From: Candidatus Foliamicus numerosus
GTDB taxonomy: Bacteria > Pseudomonadota > Gammaproteobacteria > Steroidobacterales > Foliamicaceae
DNA: 43,426 bases
Assembly: GCA_028285945.1 (NCBI GenBank)
Contig: JAPYNE010000046.1
Span: 1-43,426 of the forward strand
Reading direction: 5' to 3'
Position numbers and translations under genes: made by a program. The notes below the pieces were generated by a model. The model had not been told where the DNA came from. It was given only the letters and a program-made list of their open reading frames with translations, and searched no databases. The stretch's first letter is position 1, and each line of letters begins with the position of its first letter. Below, one piece after another: positions 1-7,699 of the stretch.

Positions 1-97
1 TCCGTCTCATCCAACACCACCTGCCAGCCCAAAAAGCCAACAGCAAAACCGGACAGATCATTTGTTACAAGTGCGGACAGTTTATTTGTTCCTAACA
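1..97 (-). mobile_element. End of an insertion sequence, transposase start at the window edge
   Basis: Read on the minus strand, a TG...-type terminus begins near 97. It is followed by two near-identical 18-base repeats (75-92 and 51-68, 24-base period) sharing AACAAATnAnCTGTCC. A ribosome-binding site (AGGTGG, 22-17) precedes an ATG at 10-8 opening a frame that leaves the window. Iterated repeats at the terminus are a known feature of IS21- and IS481-like elements. The family is inferred because only three codons of the transposase are visible. The element would read away from the mrp operon. Confidence 0.5.
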
Positions 98-113
98 GGC
101 GCAAAGCGTTCGG

Positions 114-143
114 TTGCGCTTGTTGAAGAGGCCAAGCTACACT
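114..143 (+). promoter_or_regulatory. Candidate sigma-70 promoter of the mrp operon
   Basis: TTGCGC (114-119) and TACACT (138-143) are separated by 18 bases and lie about 50 bases before the first mrp gene. The site starts 17 bases outside the IS end, so it may be native rather than supplied by the element. Only the boxes and spacing support it. Confidence 0.35.
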
Positions 144-193
144 ACATTCCCCAATGAGGTTTGGATGAGTCCGGCTGCGATGCCGGCTAGCGA

Positions 194-712
194 ATGCCGG
201 CCAAGGAATCCGAGAAAAGACCGAATGCGCGGAATCGAAGCACTCCGCTCGTCCTGACGCTGCTGCTGGCGGCCGCTTGGCTGTTGTGGTCGGGAATGTT
301 CAAGCCCCTGCTGGTGGGCCTGGGCGTTTTTTCCTGCGTTCTCACCGTCTTCATCATCAGGCGCATGGGCTATTTCGACAGGCAGGTGTACGCATTTCGC
401 TACGACCTTCGCCTAGTGGGCTTCTGGCTATGGCTGCTGGGCGAAATCGCGCGCTCGAGCCTCGAAGTGGCCCGCGTGGTTCTGTCGCGCAAGCTCCGGC
501 TGAGCACGGAAGTCATCGAATTGGATGTGAGCAGCCTGGATCAGGTCGATCAGGTCTTGCTGGGCAACTCGATTACGCTAACGCCCGGCACGCTGACGCT
601 GGAGGCCCACAACGACAAGCTCGTGGTGCATGCGCTCACCGCCGAGGGCGCGCGGTCCTTGCGCGGAGGCGAAATGAAGCGGCGCGTCGCCGCCTTGCAT
701 GGCGGCAAGTAG
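194..712 (+). CDS. mrpE: Na+/H+ antiporter subunit MrpE
   Basis: 172 residues, the usual MrpE size. A short basic N-terminus is followed by two adjacent membrane helices (about 18-52) and a cytoplasmic domain with the family pattern of a third hydrophobic stretch (about 73-90), then an alpha/beta tail containing LLGNSITLTPGTL. MrpE is a small scaffold subunit of the multisubunit cation/proton antiporter and corresponds to MbhA of archaeal Mbh hydrogenase. It is the first gene of a nine-gene operon; its stop TAG overlaps the next start (TAGTG). No strong ribosome-binding site precedes the chosen ATG, so a nearby alternative start is possible. Confidence 0.9.
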   Translation: MPAKESEKRPNARNRSTPLVLTLLLAAAWLLWSGMFKPLLVGLGVFSCVLTVFIIRRMGYFDRQVYAFRYDLRLVGFWLWLLGEIARSSLEVARVVLSRKLRLSTEVIELDVSSLDQVDQVLLGNSITLTPGTLTLEAHNDKLVVHALTAEGARSLRGGEMKRRVAALHGGK

Positions 713-993
713 TGTATTACGCGGCAGCCTTGGCAACACTGGTGACGATGGGCTTGGCGCTGGTCCGCGCGATCCTGGGCCCCACGCTCTACGACCGCGT
801 GCTGGCGATGAATATGTTCGGCACCAAAACCGTGCTGCTGCTGGCTGTCATCGCATTCCTGCTCGGCCGCCCCGACTTCCTCGACCTCGTGCTCGCCTAC
901 GCGCTCATCAACTTCATCGGCGTGCTCGCGGTGCTCGAGTTTTTCCGCATCCGCGCCGCGCGCCGCCAGGCTGGCGGCGGGGCGGAAAGCTGA
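712..993 (+). CDS. mrpF: Na+/H+ antiporter subunit MrpF
   Basis: 93 residues from a GTG that shares its first base with the mrpE stop. Three membrane helices are evident. The first is followed by the family signature GPTLYDRVLAMNMFGTK, and a later FLDLVLAYALINF segment also fits MrpF. It belongs to the small-subunit core of the antiporter. The larger open frame upstream (from 277) is only a read-through of this frame across mrpE. Its stop TGA overlaps the ATG of mrpG. Confidence 0.88.
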   Translation: MYYAAALATLVTMGLALVRAILGPTLYDRVLAMNMFGTKTVLLLAVIAFLLGRPDFLDLVLAYALINFIGVLAVLEFFRIRAARRQAGGGAES

Positions 994-1319
994 TGGCGCT
1001 TGCGCTCGACATCGCGAGCTGGGCCCTGCTTACGCTCGGCGGCTTGGCCATGCTTGTGGGCGGAATCGGCGCTTTGCGGATGCCGGACCTGTACACGCGC
1101 ATGCACGCGGCGGGCGTGACCGACAGCATGGGCGCAATACTCGTAATAGCCGGCATCATGCTCCAAGCCGGACTTTCGCTGGCCACCATCAAGCTGGGCC
1201 TGATCCTCCTGTTCCTCCTGCTCACAAGCCCAACGGCATCCAACGCGCTGGCCGCCGCCGCCCTGGTGGCCGGAGCCAAGCCGGATGCGAAGCGGCAGCC
1301 GGACGATAACAGCGCATGA
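993..1319 (+). CDS. mrpG: Na+/H+ antiporter subunit MrpG
   Basis: 108 residues starting at the ATG in TGATG at the mrpF stop. Three membrane helices; the loop after the first carries GALRMPDLYTRMHAAGVTDS, matching the R-x-x-D-x-Y-x-R-x-H-A signature of MrpG/MnhG. It is a small membrane subunit of the antiporter, equivalent to MbhC. The C-terminus is polar and charged. It overlaps the next gene by four bases, implying coupled translation. Confidence 0.9.
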   Translation: MALALDIASWALLTLGGLAMLVGGIGALRMPDLYTRMHAAGVTDSMGAILVIAGIMLQAGLSLATIKLGLILLFLLLTSPTASNALAAAALVAGAKPDAKRQPDDNSA

Positions 1320-2296
1320 CCGTCCTGCTCGGCATTTTTCTGCTGACGCTGCTGCTGATCACCGCAGTGGCCATTGTCCGCGCGCGCAATCTCTTCGTGG
1401 CCGTGATGCTGATGGGCATCGCCAGCCTGCTCATCGCGGCCAGCTTCCTCCTTCTTGATGCCGCCGACGTGGCGTTGACCGAGGCCGCCGTGGGCGCCGG
1501 CGTATCCACTGTGCTGTTTCTGAGCGCCCTTTCGATCACCTCGGAGCGCGAGCGGGCTTCCTCATCAAGGCCGCTGGTTTCCCTGGTCGTGGTAACGGCC
1601 GCAGCGCTGATCGTGATTGACTCGGCCTTCGACAAGCCAAGGTTCGGCGACCCCGAAGCGCCGGTGCATTCGCACCTTTCGCCCTGGTATATCGAAAAGA
1701 CGCAGGAGCATATGGAAATACCGAACATCGTCACGGCTGTGCTCGGAAGCTTCCGCGGATACGACACGCTCGGCGAAGTGTTCGTGGTTCTGGCGGCCGG
1801 CATCGGCGTGCTGTTTCTGCTGTCGAGCGGCCCCGGGTTCGGCGGCGGCAAGTCAACGCCCCCTTGGGCCCAAGCGGGTCTGCGCCACTATCTGATACCG
1901 CGCGTGGCAGGGCGGCTGCTGATTCCTTTCATTCTGCTGCTCGGCCTTTACATCCAGTTCCATGGCGAATACGGGCCGGGCGGCGGATTCCAAGCGGGCG
2001 CGATCATTGCCGCCGCAGTGATTCTCTACGCGCTGCTGGAGGGGGAGCAGCACGCGCTGAAAATCTTGCCGCAGCCGGTTCTGACCGGGCTGATGGCGGG
2101 CGGAGCCATCCTCTACGGCGGCATCGGCGTGATCGGCATGCTGCTAGGCGGAAACTTCCTCGATTACTCGGTGCTGGCGGCTGATCCCGTGAAAGGCCAG
2201 CAGCGGGGAATCCTGCTCATCGAGGCGGGCGTGGGCATGACGGTGACCGGCGTGCTTCTCAGCATCTTCCACTCTTTCGCGGCGCGAAGGCGGTAG
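1316..2296 (+). CDS. mrpB: Antiporter subunit: MrpA C-terminal (MbhD/E-like) domain fused to MrpB
   Basis: 326 residues in two modules. Residues about 1-95 match the MbhD/DUF4040 domain normally at the C-terminus of MrpA (DAADVALTEAAVGAG, three helices). A single-helix MbhE-like segment follows at about 140-165. Residues about 185-326 form an MnhB domain with the hallmark GPGGGFQAGAI and four helices. The stand-alone NuoL-like part of MrpA is absent here and is presumably supplied by one of the three MrpD-like proteins downstream. Domain calls rest on recognised motifs; the fusion itself is directly visible. Confidence 0.88.
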   Translation: MTVLLGIFLLTLLLITAVAIVRARNLFVAVMLMGIASLLIAASFLLLDAADVALTEAAVGAGVSTVLFLSALSITSERERASSSRPLVSLVVVTAAALIVIDSAFDKPRFGDPEAPVHSHLSPWYIEKTQEHMEIPNIVTAVLGSFRGYDTLGEVFVVLAAGIGVLFLLSSGPGFGGGKSTPPWAQAGLRHYLIPRVAGRLLIPFILLLGLYIQFHGEYGPGGGFQAGAIIAAAVILYALLEGEQHALKILPQPVLTGLMAGGAILYGGIGVIGMLLGGNFLDYSVLAADPVKGQQRGILLIEAGVGMTVTGVLLSIFHSFAARRR

Positions 2297-2299
2297 CGG

Positions 2300-2650
2300 A
2301 TGCAAGTGCTGGGAATCTATTACTACTGGGTTTTCGCAATACTCCTGATGATCGGCTTCTACGCCGTGATCGCGAAGCTGAACCTGGTCAAGAAACTGAT
2401 CGGACTCACGCTGTTCCAAGCCGCAGTGTTTCTTCTCTACATCGCCATGGGCAAGGTGGAAGGCGGAACCGCCCCGATTTACGGCGCTTCGGCTGCGGTG
2501 TTCTCCAGCCCCCTGCCGCAGGTGCTCATTCTGACGGCCATCGTGGTGGGAATCTCCACCACTGCGCTCGGCTTGGGCATCGTGGTGCGAATCAAGGAGG
2601 AGTACGGCTCGATCCAGGAAGACGAGATCCAGGAAATCGACAGGCGATGA
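2300..2650 (+). CDS. mrpC: Na+/H+ antiporter subunit MrpC (NuoK-like)
   Basis: 116 residues with three membrane helices and the pattern of the NuoK/MrpC family, including LVKKLIGLTLFQAAVFLL and PLPQVLILTAIVVGISTTALGL. NuoK-type subunits contribute a proton path next to the MrpD-like channels. It begins three bases after the mrpB stop and overlaps mrpD by four bases. The C-terminal tail (EEYGSIQEDEIQEIDRR) is acidic and presumably cytoplasmic. Confidence 0.92.
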   Translation: MQVLGIYYYWVFAILLMIGFYAVIAKLNLVKKLIGLTLFQAAVFLLYIAMGKVEGGTAPIYGASAAVFSSPLPQVLILTAIVVGISTTALGLGIVVRIKEEYGSIQEDEIQEIDRR

Positions 2651-4140
2651 GCCCGCTGGCGGCGCAAATGCCGGCGCTCCAAGTCGTCGTGCCGATGCTG
2701 ATGGCGCCTTTCGTCCTGCTGCTGCCCAAAGGGCTGTCCTGGGCGGCCGCCGCGGCCGCAAGCCTCCTGGCGTTCGGGATCGCGGCGCAGCTCGCCGCCA
2801 CGGTCATCGACAGCGGCCCGGTGGCCTACCAGATGGGATCATGGCCGGCGCCGTACGGGATCGAGCTGGGCGTTGACGCGCTCGGCGCGTTGCTGCTGGT
2901 GGTGGTGACCGGCGCCTCAAGCCTTGCGCTGGTTGGCGGGCGCGCCAGCCTGGCGGCCGCGGTCACCGAGGAGCGCGAGCACTACTTCTACGCCGCCTGG
3001 CTGCTGGCGCTGGCCGGACTCGCCGGAATCGCCGTGTCCGCCGATGCGTTCAATATCTTCGTGTTCATGGAAATTTCCTCGCTGGCGAGCTACGTGCTCG
3101 TTGCCGGAGGCCCCGACCGCCGCGCGCTGCCCGCAGTGTTCAAGTACCTGATGATGGGCACGGTCGGCGCCACGTTCTATCTCATCGGCATCGGGCTGAT
3201 CTACATGGCGACCGGCACGCTGAACCTCGCCGATATGGACTTGCGAATCGCCGGGGTTGCGGACAAGGAGCCGATTCTCGCGGCAGCCGGATTCATCACC
3301 GTGGGCCTGGCCCTGAAAGCCGCCATCTTTCCGCTGCATGTGTGGCTGCCGAACGCCTACACCTACGCGCCGCACATTGCGACGGCTTTCCTGGCCGCTT
3401 GCGCCACCAAAGTGTCGCTGTACGTGCTTTTGCGCTTCGATTTCTTCGTTTTCCAGCAGAACCTGTCCGGGCACGCCCTTCAATTCTCCGCCTATCTGAT
3501 GCCGCTGGCGATACTCGGCATTCTCGTGGGCTCGGGCGTGGCCATGTTCGAGCGCAACGTGAAACGCCTGCTGGCCTTCTCGTCGGTGGCGCAGATCGGC
3601 TACATCATGCTGGGCGCGAGCCTGGTGAGCATTGGCGGCCTTACGGCCGCGACGCTGCACATGTTCAACCACGCCCTCGCCAAGGGCGGGCTTTTCCTCG
3701 CCATTGCCGCACTGGCCCCGGTCGCCGCCGGCTTGCGCCTGAAGGACATGGGCGGCATGGCGCGGCGGGCGCCGTGGACATTCGCGGCCTTCGTCGTGGC
3801 GGGGCTGAGCCTCATCGGCGTGCCGGGCACTGCGGGTTTCGTGAGCAAGTGGTACCTGATCAGCGCGGCCATGGAGCTCGGCGCTCCCGGCATCGCGCTC
3901 ATCGGCGTGATGGTCCTGGGTTCGCTGATGGCGGTGGTTTACGTGTGGCGAATCGTCGAATCGGCCTGCTTCGGCAAGCCTCCCGAAAACGCCGCACAAG
4001 CCGCCGCGGTGCCCCGGCCTCTTGGGGCCGCGATCTGGGCCGCCGCGCTGGCTAACGTTTATTTCGGCATCGCGCCCGGCTTGCCGCTGCGGCTGTCTTC
4101 ATCCGCCGCCGCAAGCCTGCTCGGCCACGTGCCCACATGA
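2647..4140 (+). CDS. mrpD: Na+/H+ antiporter subunit MrpD, first copy
   Basis: 497 residues, polytopic, proton-conducting membrane transporter family shared with NuoL/M/N. Visible landmarks are the helix-7 lysine region LALKAAIFPLHVWLPNAY, the discontinuous-helix histidine region (THMFNHALAKGGLF type) and FVSKWYLISAA. The length matches MrpD (about 490-500). It overlaps its neighbours by four bases on both sides. It is the first of three MrpD-like subunits in the operon and the one closest to standard MrpD by position after mrpC. Confidence 0.92.
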   Translation: MSPLAAQMPALQVVVPMLMAPFVLLLPKGLSWAAAAAASLLAFGIAAQLAATVIDSGPVAYQMGSWPAPYGIELGVDALGALLLVVVTGASSLALVGGRASLAAAVTEEREHYFYAAWLLALAGLAGIAVSADAFNIFVFMEISSLASYVLVAGGPDRRALPAVFKYLMMGTVGATFYLIGIGLIYMATGTLNLADMDLRIAGVADKEPILAAAGFITVGLALKAAIFPLHVWLPNAYTYAPHIATAFLAACATKVSLYVLLRFDFFVFQQNLSGHALQFSAYLMPLAILGILVGSGVAMFERNVKRLLAFSSVAQIGYIMLGASLVSIGGLTAATLHMFNHALAKGGLFLAIAALAPVAAGLRLKDMGGMARRAPWTFAAFVVAGLSLIGVPGTAGFVSKWYLISAAMELGAPGIALIGVMVLGSLMAVVYVWRIVESACFGKPPENAAQAAAVPRPLGAAIWAAALANVYFGIAPGLPLRLSSSAAASLLGHVPT

Positions 4141-5603
4141 GCGGGCAGCAAACCATCCTGATGGCGGTAACGCTTCCGCTGTTCGGCGCGCTCGGCATCG
4201 CGCTCGCCGGGCGCATCGGCGCCAACTTCCGCGAGGCGGCCACGCTCCTAACCGCCGTTGCTCTGGCGTACTGCGTATGGAGCCTCGCCCCTTCGCTGCT
4301 GGAGGGCGCGCGGCCTGCCGTGAGCGTTGCCGAAGTGCTCCCGGGAATCGAGATCGCTTTCGCGGTTGAGCCGCTGGGAATGCTGTTTGCCGCGCTCGCG
4401 TCCCTGCTCTGGATTATCAATTCGCTGTACTCGATCGGTTACATGCGCGGCAACCGCGAACAGCGCCAGACGCGCTTTTACGTGATGTTCGCCATTTCGC
4501 TGGCGGCAACCATCGGCATCGCCTTCGCAGCAAACCTTTTCACCCTCTTTTTGTTCTACGAAGCCCTCACCTTCGCGACCTACCCGCTGGTGGCGCACAA
4601 GGGGGACAAGAGCACCGTGGCATCGGCGCGCGTTTATATCGGCGTGCTGCTCACCACCTCGATCGGGCTGTTCCTGCCCGCCATCATCTGGACCTACGCG
4701 GCCGCCGGCACCACCGATTTCACCGCGGGGGGCATCCTTGAGGAAAAGCTCCGCGGGCCGGCGGTGGGGCTTCTTCTCGCGCTTTTTGTTCTCGGCATCG
4801 GCAAGGCCGCCGTGATGCCGGTTCACCGCTGGCTTCCCGCGGCCATGGTGGCGCCCACCCCGGTGAGCGCGCTGCTGCACGCAGTGGCCGTGGTCAAGGC
4901 CGGCGTGTTCACGGTCACGAAGGTGATCGTTTATATCTTCGGCATCGATCACCTGTTCGCCTCCCCGGGAACGGGCTGGCTCGTCTATGCCGCCGCGTTC
5001 ACGATCGTCGCGGCTAGCGTGGTGGCGTTTCGCCAGCGAAACCTCAAGCGCCTGCTCGCCTATTCGACCGTGGCGCAACTGTCCTACGTGGTGATGGCGG
5101 CCGCCATCTTAAAGCCGCTGGCCGAAATCGGCGCGGCCATCCACATCGTCGCGCACGCGTTCGGCAAAATCACGCTTTTTTTCGCGGCGGGCGCGATCTA
5201 CACGGCCGCGAAGAAAACCGAACTCCACGAACTGCGCGGCATCGGGCGGCGCATGCCCATCACCATGGCGGCGTTCACGATCGGAGCGCTGAGCATGATC
5301 GGCGTGCCGCCCACGGGCGGCTTCGTTTCCAAGTGGTACATCCTCGCCGGCGCCTTCGAGGCGGACAACTACGTGGCGCTGTTCACCATCGTGGCCAGCA
5401 CCGCGCTGAACGCCGCGTATTTTCTGCCGATTGTTTACATGGCCTGGTTCGCGCCCGAAAGCGGCAAGCCCCCGCCAACGCATGGCGAGGCGCCTTGGCC
5501 TTCGGTGCTGGCCCTGTCGCTCACGGCGGCGCTGACGATCGCTTTCTTTCTTTTCAACGGGCCCGTTCTGGAGCTGGAGCGGCAGGTGGTGGCGGCGCCT
5601 TGA
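4137..5603 (+). CDS. MrpD/NuoL-like antiporter subunit, second copy
   Basis: 488 residues, about 14 membrane helices, NuoL/M/N-type proton channel protein. Landmarks: LGIGKAAVMPVHRWLPAAM, then PTPVSALLHAVAVVKAGVF, the classical ion-channel pair found in MrpA/NuoL-type proteins, and HIVAHAFGKITLFFAAG. These are more MrpA/NuoL-like than those of the preceding mrpD. I infer it takes the place of the N-terminal half of MrpA, whose C-terminal half is fused to MrpB upstream. It overlaps mrpD by four bases; 13 bases separate it from the next gene. Confidence 0.85.
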   Translation: MSGQQTILMAVTLPLFGALGIALAGRIGANFREAATLLTAVALAYCVWSLAPSLLEGARPAVSVAEVLPGIEIAFAVEPLGMLFAALASLLWIINSLYSIGYMRGNREQRQTRFYVMFAISLAATIGIAFAANLFTLFLFYEALTFATYPLVAHKGDKSTVASARVYIGVLLTTSIGLFLPAIIWTYAAAGTTDFTAGGILEEKLRGPAVGLLLALFVLGIGKAAVMPVHRWLPAAMVAPTPVSALLHAVAVVKAGVFTVTKVIVYIFGIDHLFASPGTGWLVYAAAFTIVAASVVAFRQRNLKRLLAYSTVAQLSYVVMAAAILKPLAEIGAAIHIVAHAFGKITLFFAAGAIYTAAKKTELHELRGIGRRMPITMAAFTIGALSMIGVPPTGGFVSKWYILAGAFEADNYVALFTIVASTALNAAYFLPIVYMAWFAPESGKPPPTHGEAPWPSVLALSLTAALTIAFFLFNGPVLELERQVVAAP

Positions 5604-5616
5604 GGCGGCGCCTTCA

Positions 5617-5895
5617 ATGAACAAGAAGGAGCAAAGAGACCACTGGCTGGCCCGCCCGGCCACCGTCAAGCGGATCTGGCGGGTGTTTGTCGCCCTGCTC
5701 GCGCTCACGGTTCTCGCGCAACTCGCCGTGTCGATCAAAGGCTACTTCGGCTTGGATGGCTGGTTGGGTTTCGGCGCGGCATTCGGCTTTTTGTCCTGCC
5801 TCGTCATGGTGCTGTTCGCCAAGGGCCTTGGTTATCTGCTGAAGCGCCGGGAGGATTACTACGGCGGCAAGGAGGAACCGGCCGATGATGTTTGA
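5617..5895 (+). CDS. Small two-helix membrane protein inside the mrp operon
   Basis: 92 residues, family not recognised. A charged N-terminus (MNKKEQRDHW) precedes two hydrophobic helices (about 21-42 and 51-74), then a charged tail ending KEEPADDV. It overlaps the following antiporter gene by 11 bases, so the two are probably translationally coupled. Its position between two NuoL-family subunits suggests an accessory or assembly subunit of the complex, which is inference only. Confidence 0.75.
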   Translation: MNKKEQRDHWLARPATVKRIWRVFVALLALTVLAQLAVSIKGYFGLDGWLGFGAAFGFLSCLVMVLFAKGLGYLLKRREDYYGGKEEPADDV

Positions 5896-7588
5896 GCCGA
5901 TTCCGCCGGCGCTCGCGCTGCTGCTTGGCGGGGCGCTGATCGGCATCTTGCGGGGCCATGCGCGCAGCGCGATCGTGCTGCTGGCGCCGCTGGCGACGCT
6001 ATGGCTGGTGTGGCAGGTGCCGGACGGCGTGGCGCTTGATATCAAGTTTCTCGACTACCGCATCGAACCGCTGGAAGGAAGTCCGGTTCGGCGCCTGTTC
6101 GCCACGGCATTCGCGCTGATGGCTTTGGTCGGCGGCCTTTTCGCCTACCGCCAGGCGAAATGGCACGAGCTGGCGGCAGCCCATATTTACGCCGCCGGGG
6201 CGATTGGCGTGTGCTTCGCCGGCGATCTGATCACGCTGTTCATCTTCTGGGAGCTGATGGCGTTGTTCTCGACGGTCGTCGTCTGGTGCGGCGGCGGCCC
6301 CGCGGCGCGCGCGGCGGGGATCCGCTACGTCATCATGCATCTGCTAGGCGGCGTGATCCTCAAGGTGGGCATCGAGGGGATCGCGGTGCATACGGGTTCG
6401 ATCGACGTGCAGCCGATGCTGGCCAGCAACTTCGACGCCGCCATGATTCTGATCGGCATTCTGATCAACGCGGCGGCGCCTCCGGTATCGGCGTGGCTTT
6501 CGGATTCCTATCCCGAGTCGAGCCCCACCGGATCGGTGTTCCTGTCAGCCTTCACCACCAAAACGGCCGTGCTTGCATTGATCCTGCTGTTTCCCGGCGA
6601 GCCGCTTTTGATCGGCATCGGCTTGTTCATGGTCATGTACGGAATCATCTACGCGCTGCTCGAGAACAACATCCGGCGCATCCTGGCGTTCTCGATCGTC
6701 AACCAAGTCGGCTTCATGGTTTGCGCCGTGGGCATCGGCACCGAAATGGCCATCAACGGCGCGGCGGCCCATGCGTTCGCGCACATCATCTACAAGGCGC
6801 TGCTGTTCATGAGCGCGGGCGTTGTCGTGTACCGGACCGGTCTCAACCGTTGCAGCGATGTGGGCGGGCTGTTCCGCACCATGCCGCTCACGGCGATATG
6901 CGGGATTGTGGGAGCGCTCGCCATTTCGGGCTTCCCGCTCACCTCCGGTTTCACCACCAAAACGCTGATTTCGCAGGCGGCGGCGAACGAAGCCATGGTC
7001 TTGGTCTATTTCCTGCTGGCGGCGGCCTCCGCCGGGGTGTTCCTGCACGCCGGCATCAAGTTCCCCTGGTTCGTGTTCTTTCAGCGCGACTCGGGGCTGC
7101 GGCCGAAGGATGCGCCCTGGAACATGGCGGCGGCGATGCTGGTGTTCGCGTTCCTCTGCGTGCTGCTGGGCGTGGCGCCGGAGCTTCTCTACCGTTTTCT
7201 GCCCTATCCGGTCGATTACGAGGCCTACGCGCCGGACAAGGTGCTGTTCTATTTGCAGTTGCTGCTGTTCTCGGGGCTCGCTTTTTTCCTGTTTCTGCCG
7301 CTAATGAGGCGAACGCGAACGATCAGCCTCGATGCGGACTGGCTATGGCGCGTGCTGCTTTCCGGAGTGGCGCGCGGCGCTTATGGCGCGCTGGGATGGA
7401 TAGGCGCCCGACTGGCGAAAGCCTTGATGCGAATCGGCAACCGCTTGCGGGCGGTGGCGGCGCGGCACATGTCCACCTCGCCGGACGGCCGGCGATCCGG
7501 CGTGTTCGCCCGCGCTTGGCCGATCGGCACCACGGCGCTCTGGATTGCGATACTGCTGACCAGCTACGTGTTCGTGTACTACCTCTAA
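5885..7588 (+). CDS. MrpD-like antiporter subunit, third and longest copy
   Basis: 567 residues; a proton-translocating antiporter domain (about 60-410) with INAAAPPVSAWLSDSYPES and TGSVFLSAFTTKTAVL, a variant of the NuoL/M/N channel motifs. Beyond the core a C-terminal extension of about 110 residues includes a further helix, a basic amphipathic stretch (LARLAKALMRIGNRLRAV-like) and a final helix ending in YVFVYYL. Last gene of the operon; its start ATGATG lies inside the end of the 92-residue gene. No obvious terminator follows; the next gene is convergent. Confidence 0.85.
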   Translation: MMFEPIPPALALLLGGALIGILRGHARSAIVLLAPLATLWLVWQVPDGVALDIKFLDYRIEPLEGSPVRRLFATAFALMALVGGLFAYRQAKWHELAAAHIYAAGAIGVCFAGDLITLFIFWELMALFSTVVVWCGGGPAARAAGIRYVIMHLLGGVILKVGIEGIAVHTGSIDVQPMLASNFDAAMILIGILINAAAPPVSAWLSDSYPESSPTGSVFLSAFTTKTAVLALILLFPGEPLLIGIGLFMVMYGIIYALLENNIRRILAFSIVNQVGFMVCAVGIGTEMAINGAAAHAFAHIIYKALLFMSAGVVVYRTGLNRCSDVGGLFRTMPLTAICGIVGALAISGFPLTSGFTTKTLISQAAANEAMVLVYFLLAAASAGVFLHAGIKFPWFVFFQRDSGLRPKDAPWNMAAAMLVFAFLCVLLGVAPELLYRFLPYPVDYEAYAPDKVLFYLQLLLFSGLAFFLFLPLMRRTRTISLDADWLWRVLLSGVARGAYGALGWIGARLAKALMRIGNRLRAVAARHMSTSPDGRRSGVFARAWPIGTTALWIAILLTSYVFVYYL

Positions 7589-7699
7589 CGCTAACGTCCG
7601 CTGCCGCCATCATAGACACGGCCATGCTTGAAGCCCGCGAATAAAGCTATTCCCCGTCCGCTCTTGCGGGAGAGAAGGAGTGAAGAAATACGACAGTCG
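7589..7699. other. Convergent intergenic spacer
   Basis: This 111-base gap separates the end of the mrp operon from the end of the minus-strand exported protein gene. It holds no recognisable gene and no clear hairpin followed by a T-run. Confidence 0.4.

Noticed and set aside
2917-3999. Long minus-strand open frame (360 codons) opposite mrpD
   Set aside because: It is His/Arg/Gln-rich shadow coding of a GC-rich gene with a strong match on the + strand; similar shadows lie opposite most genes here.
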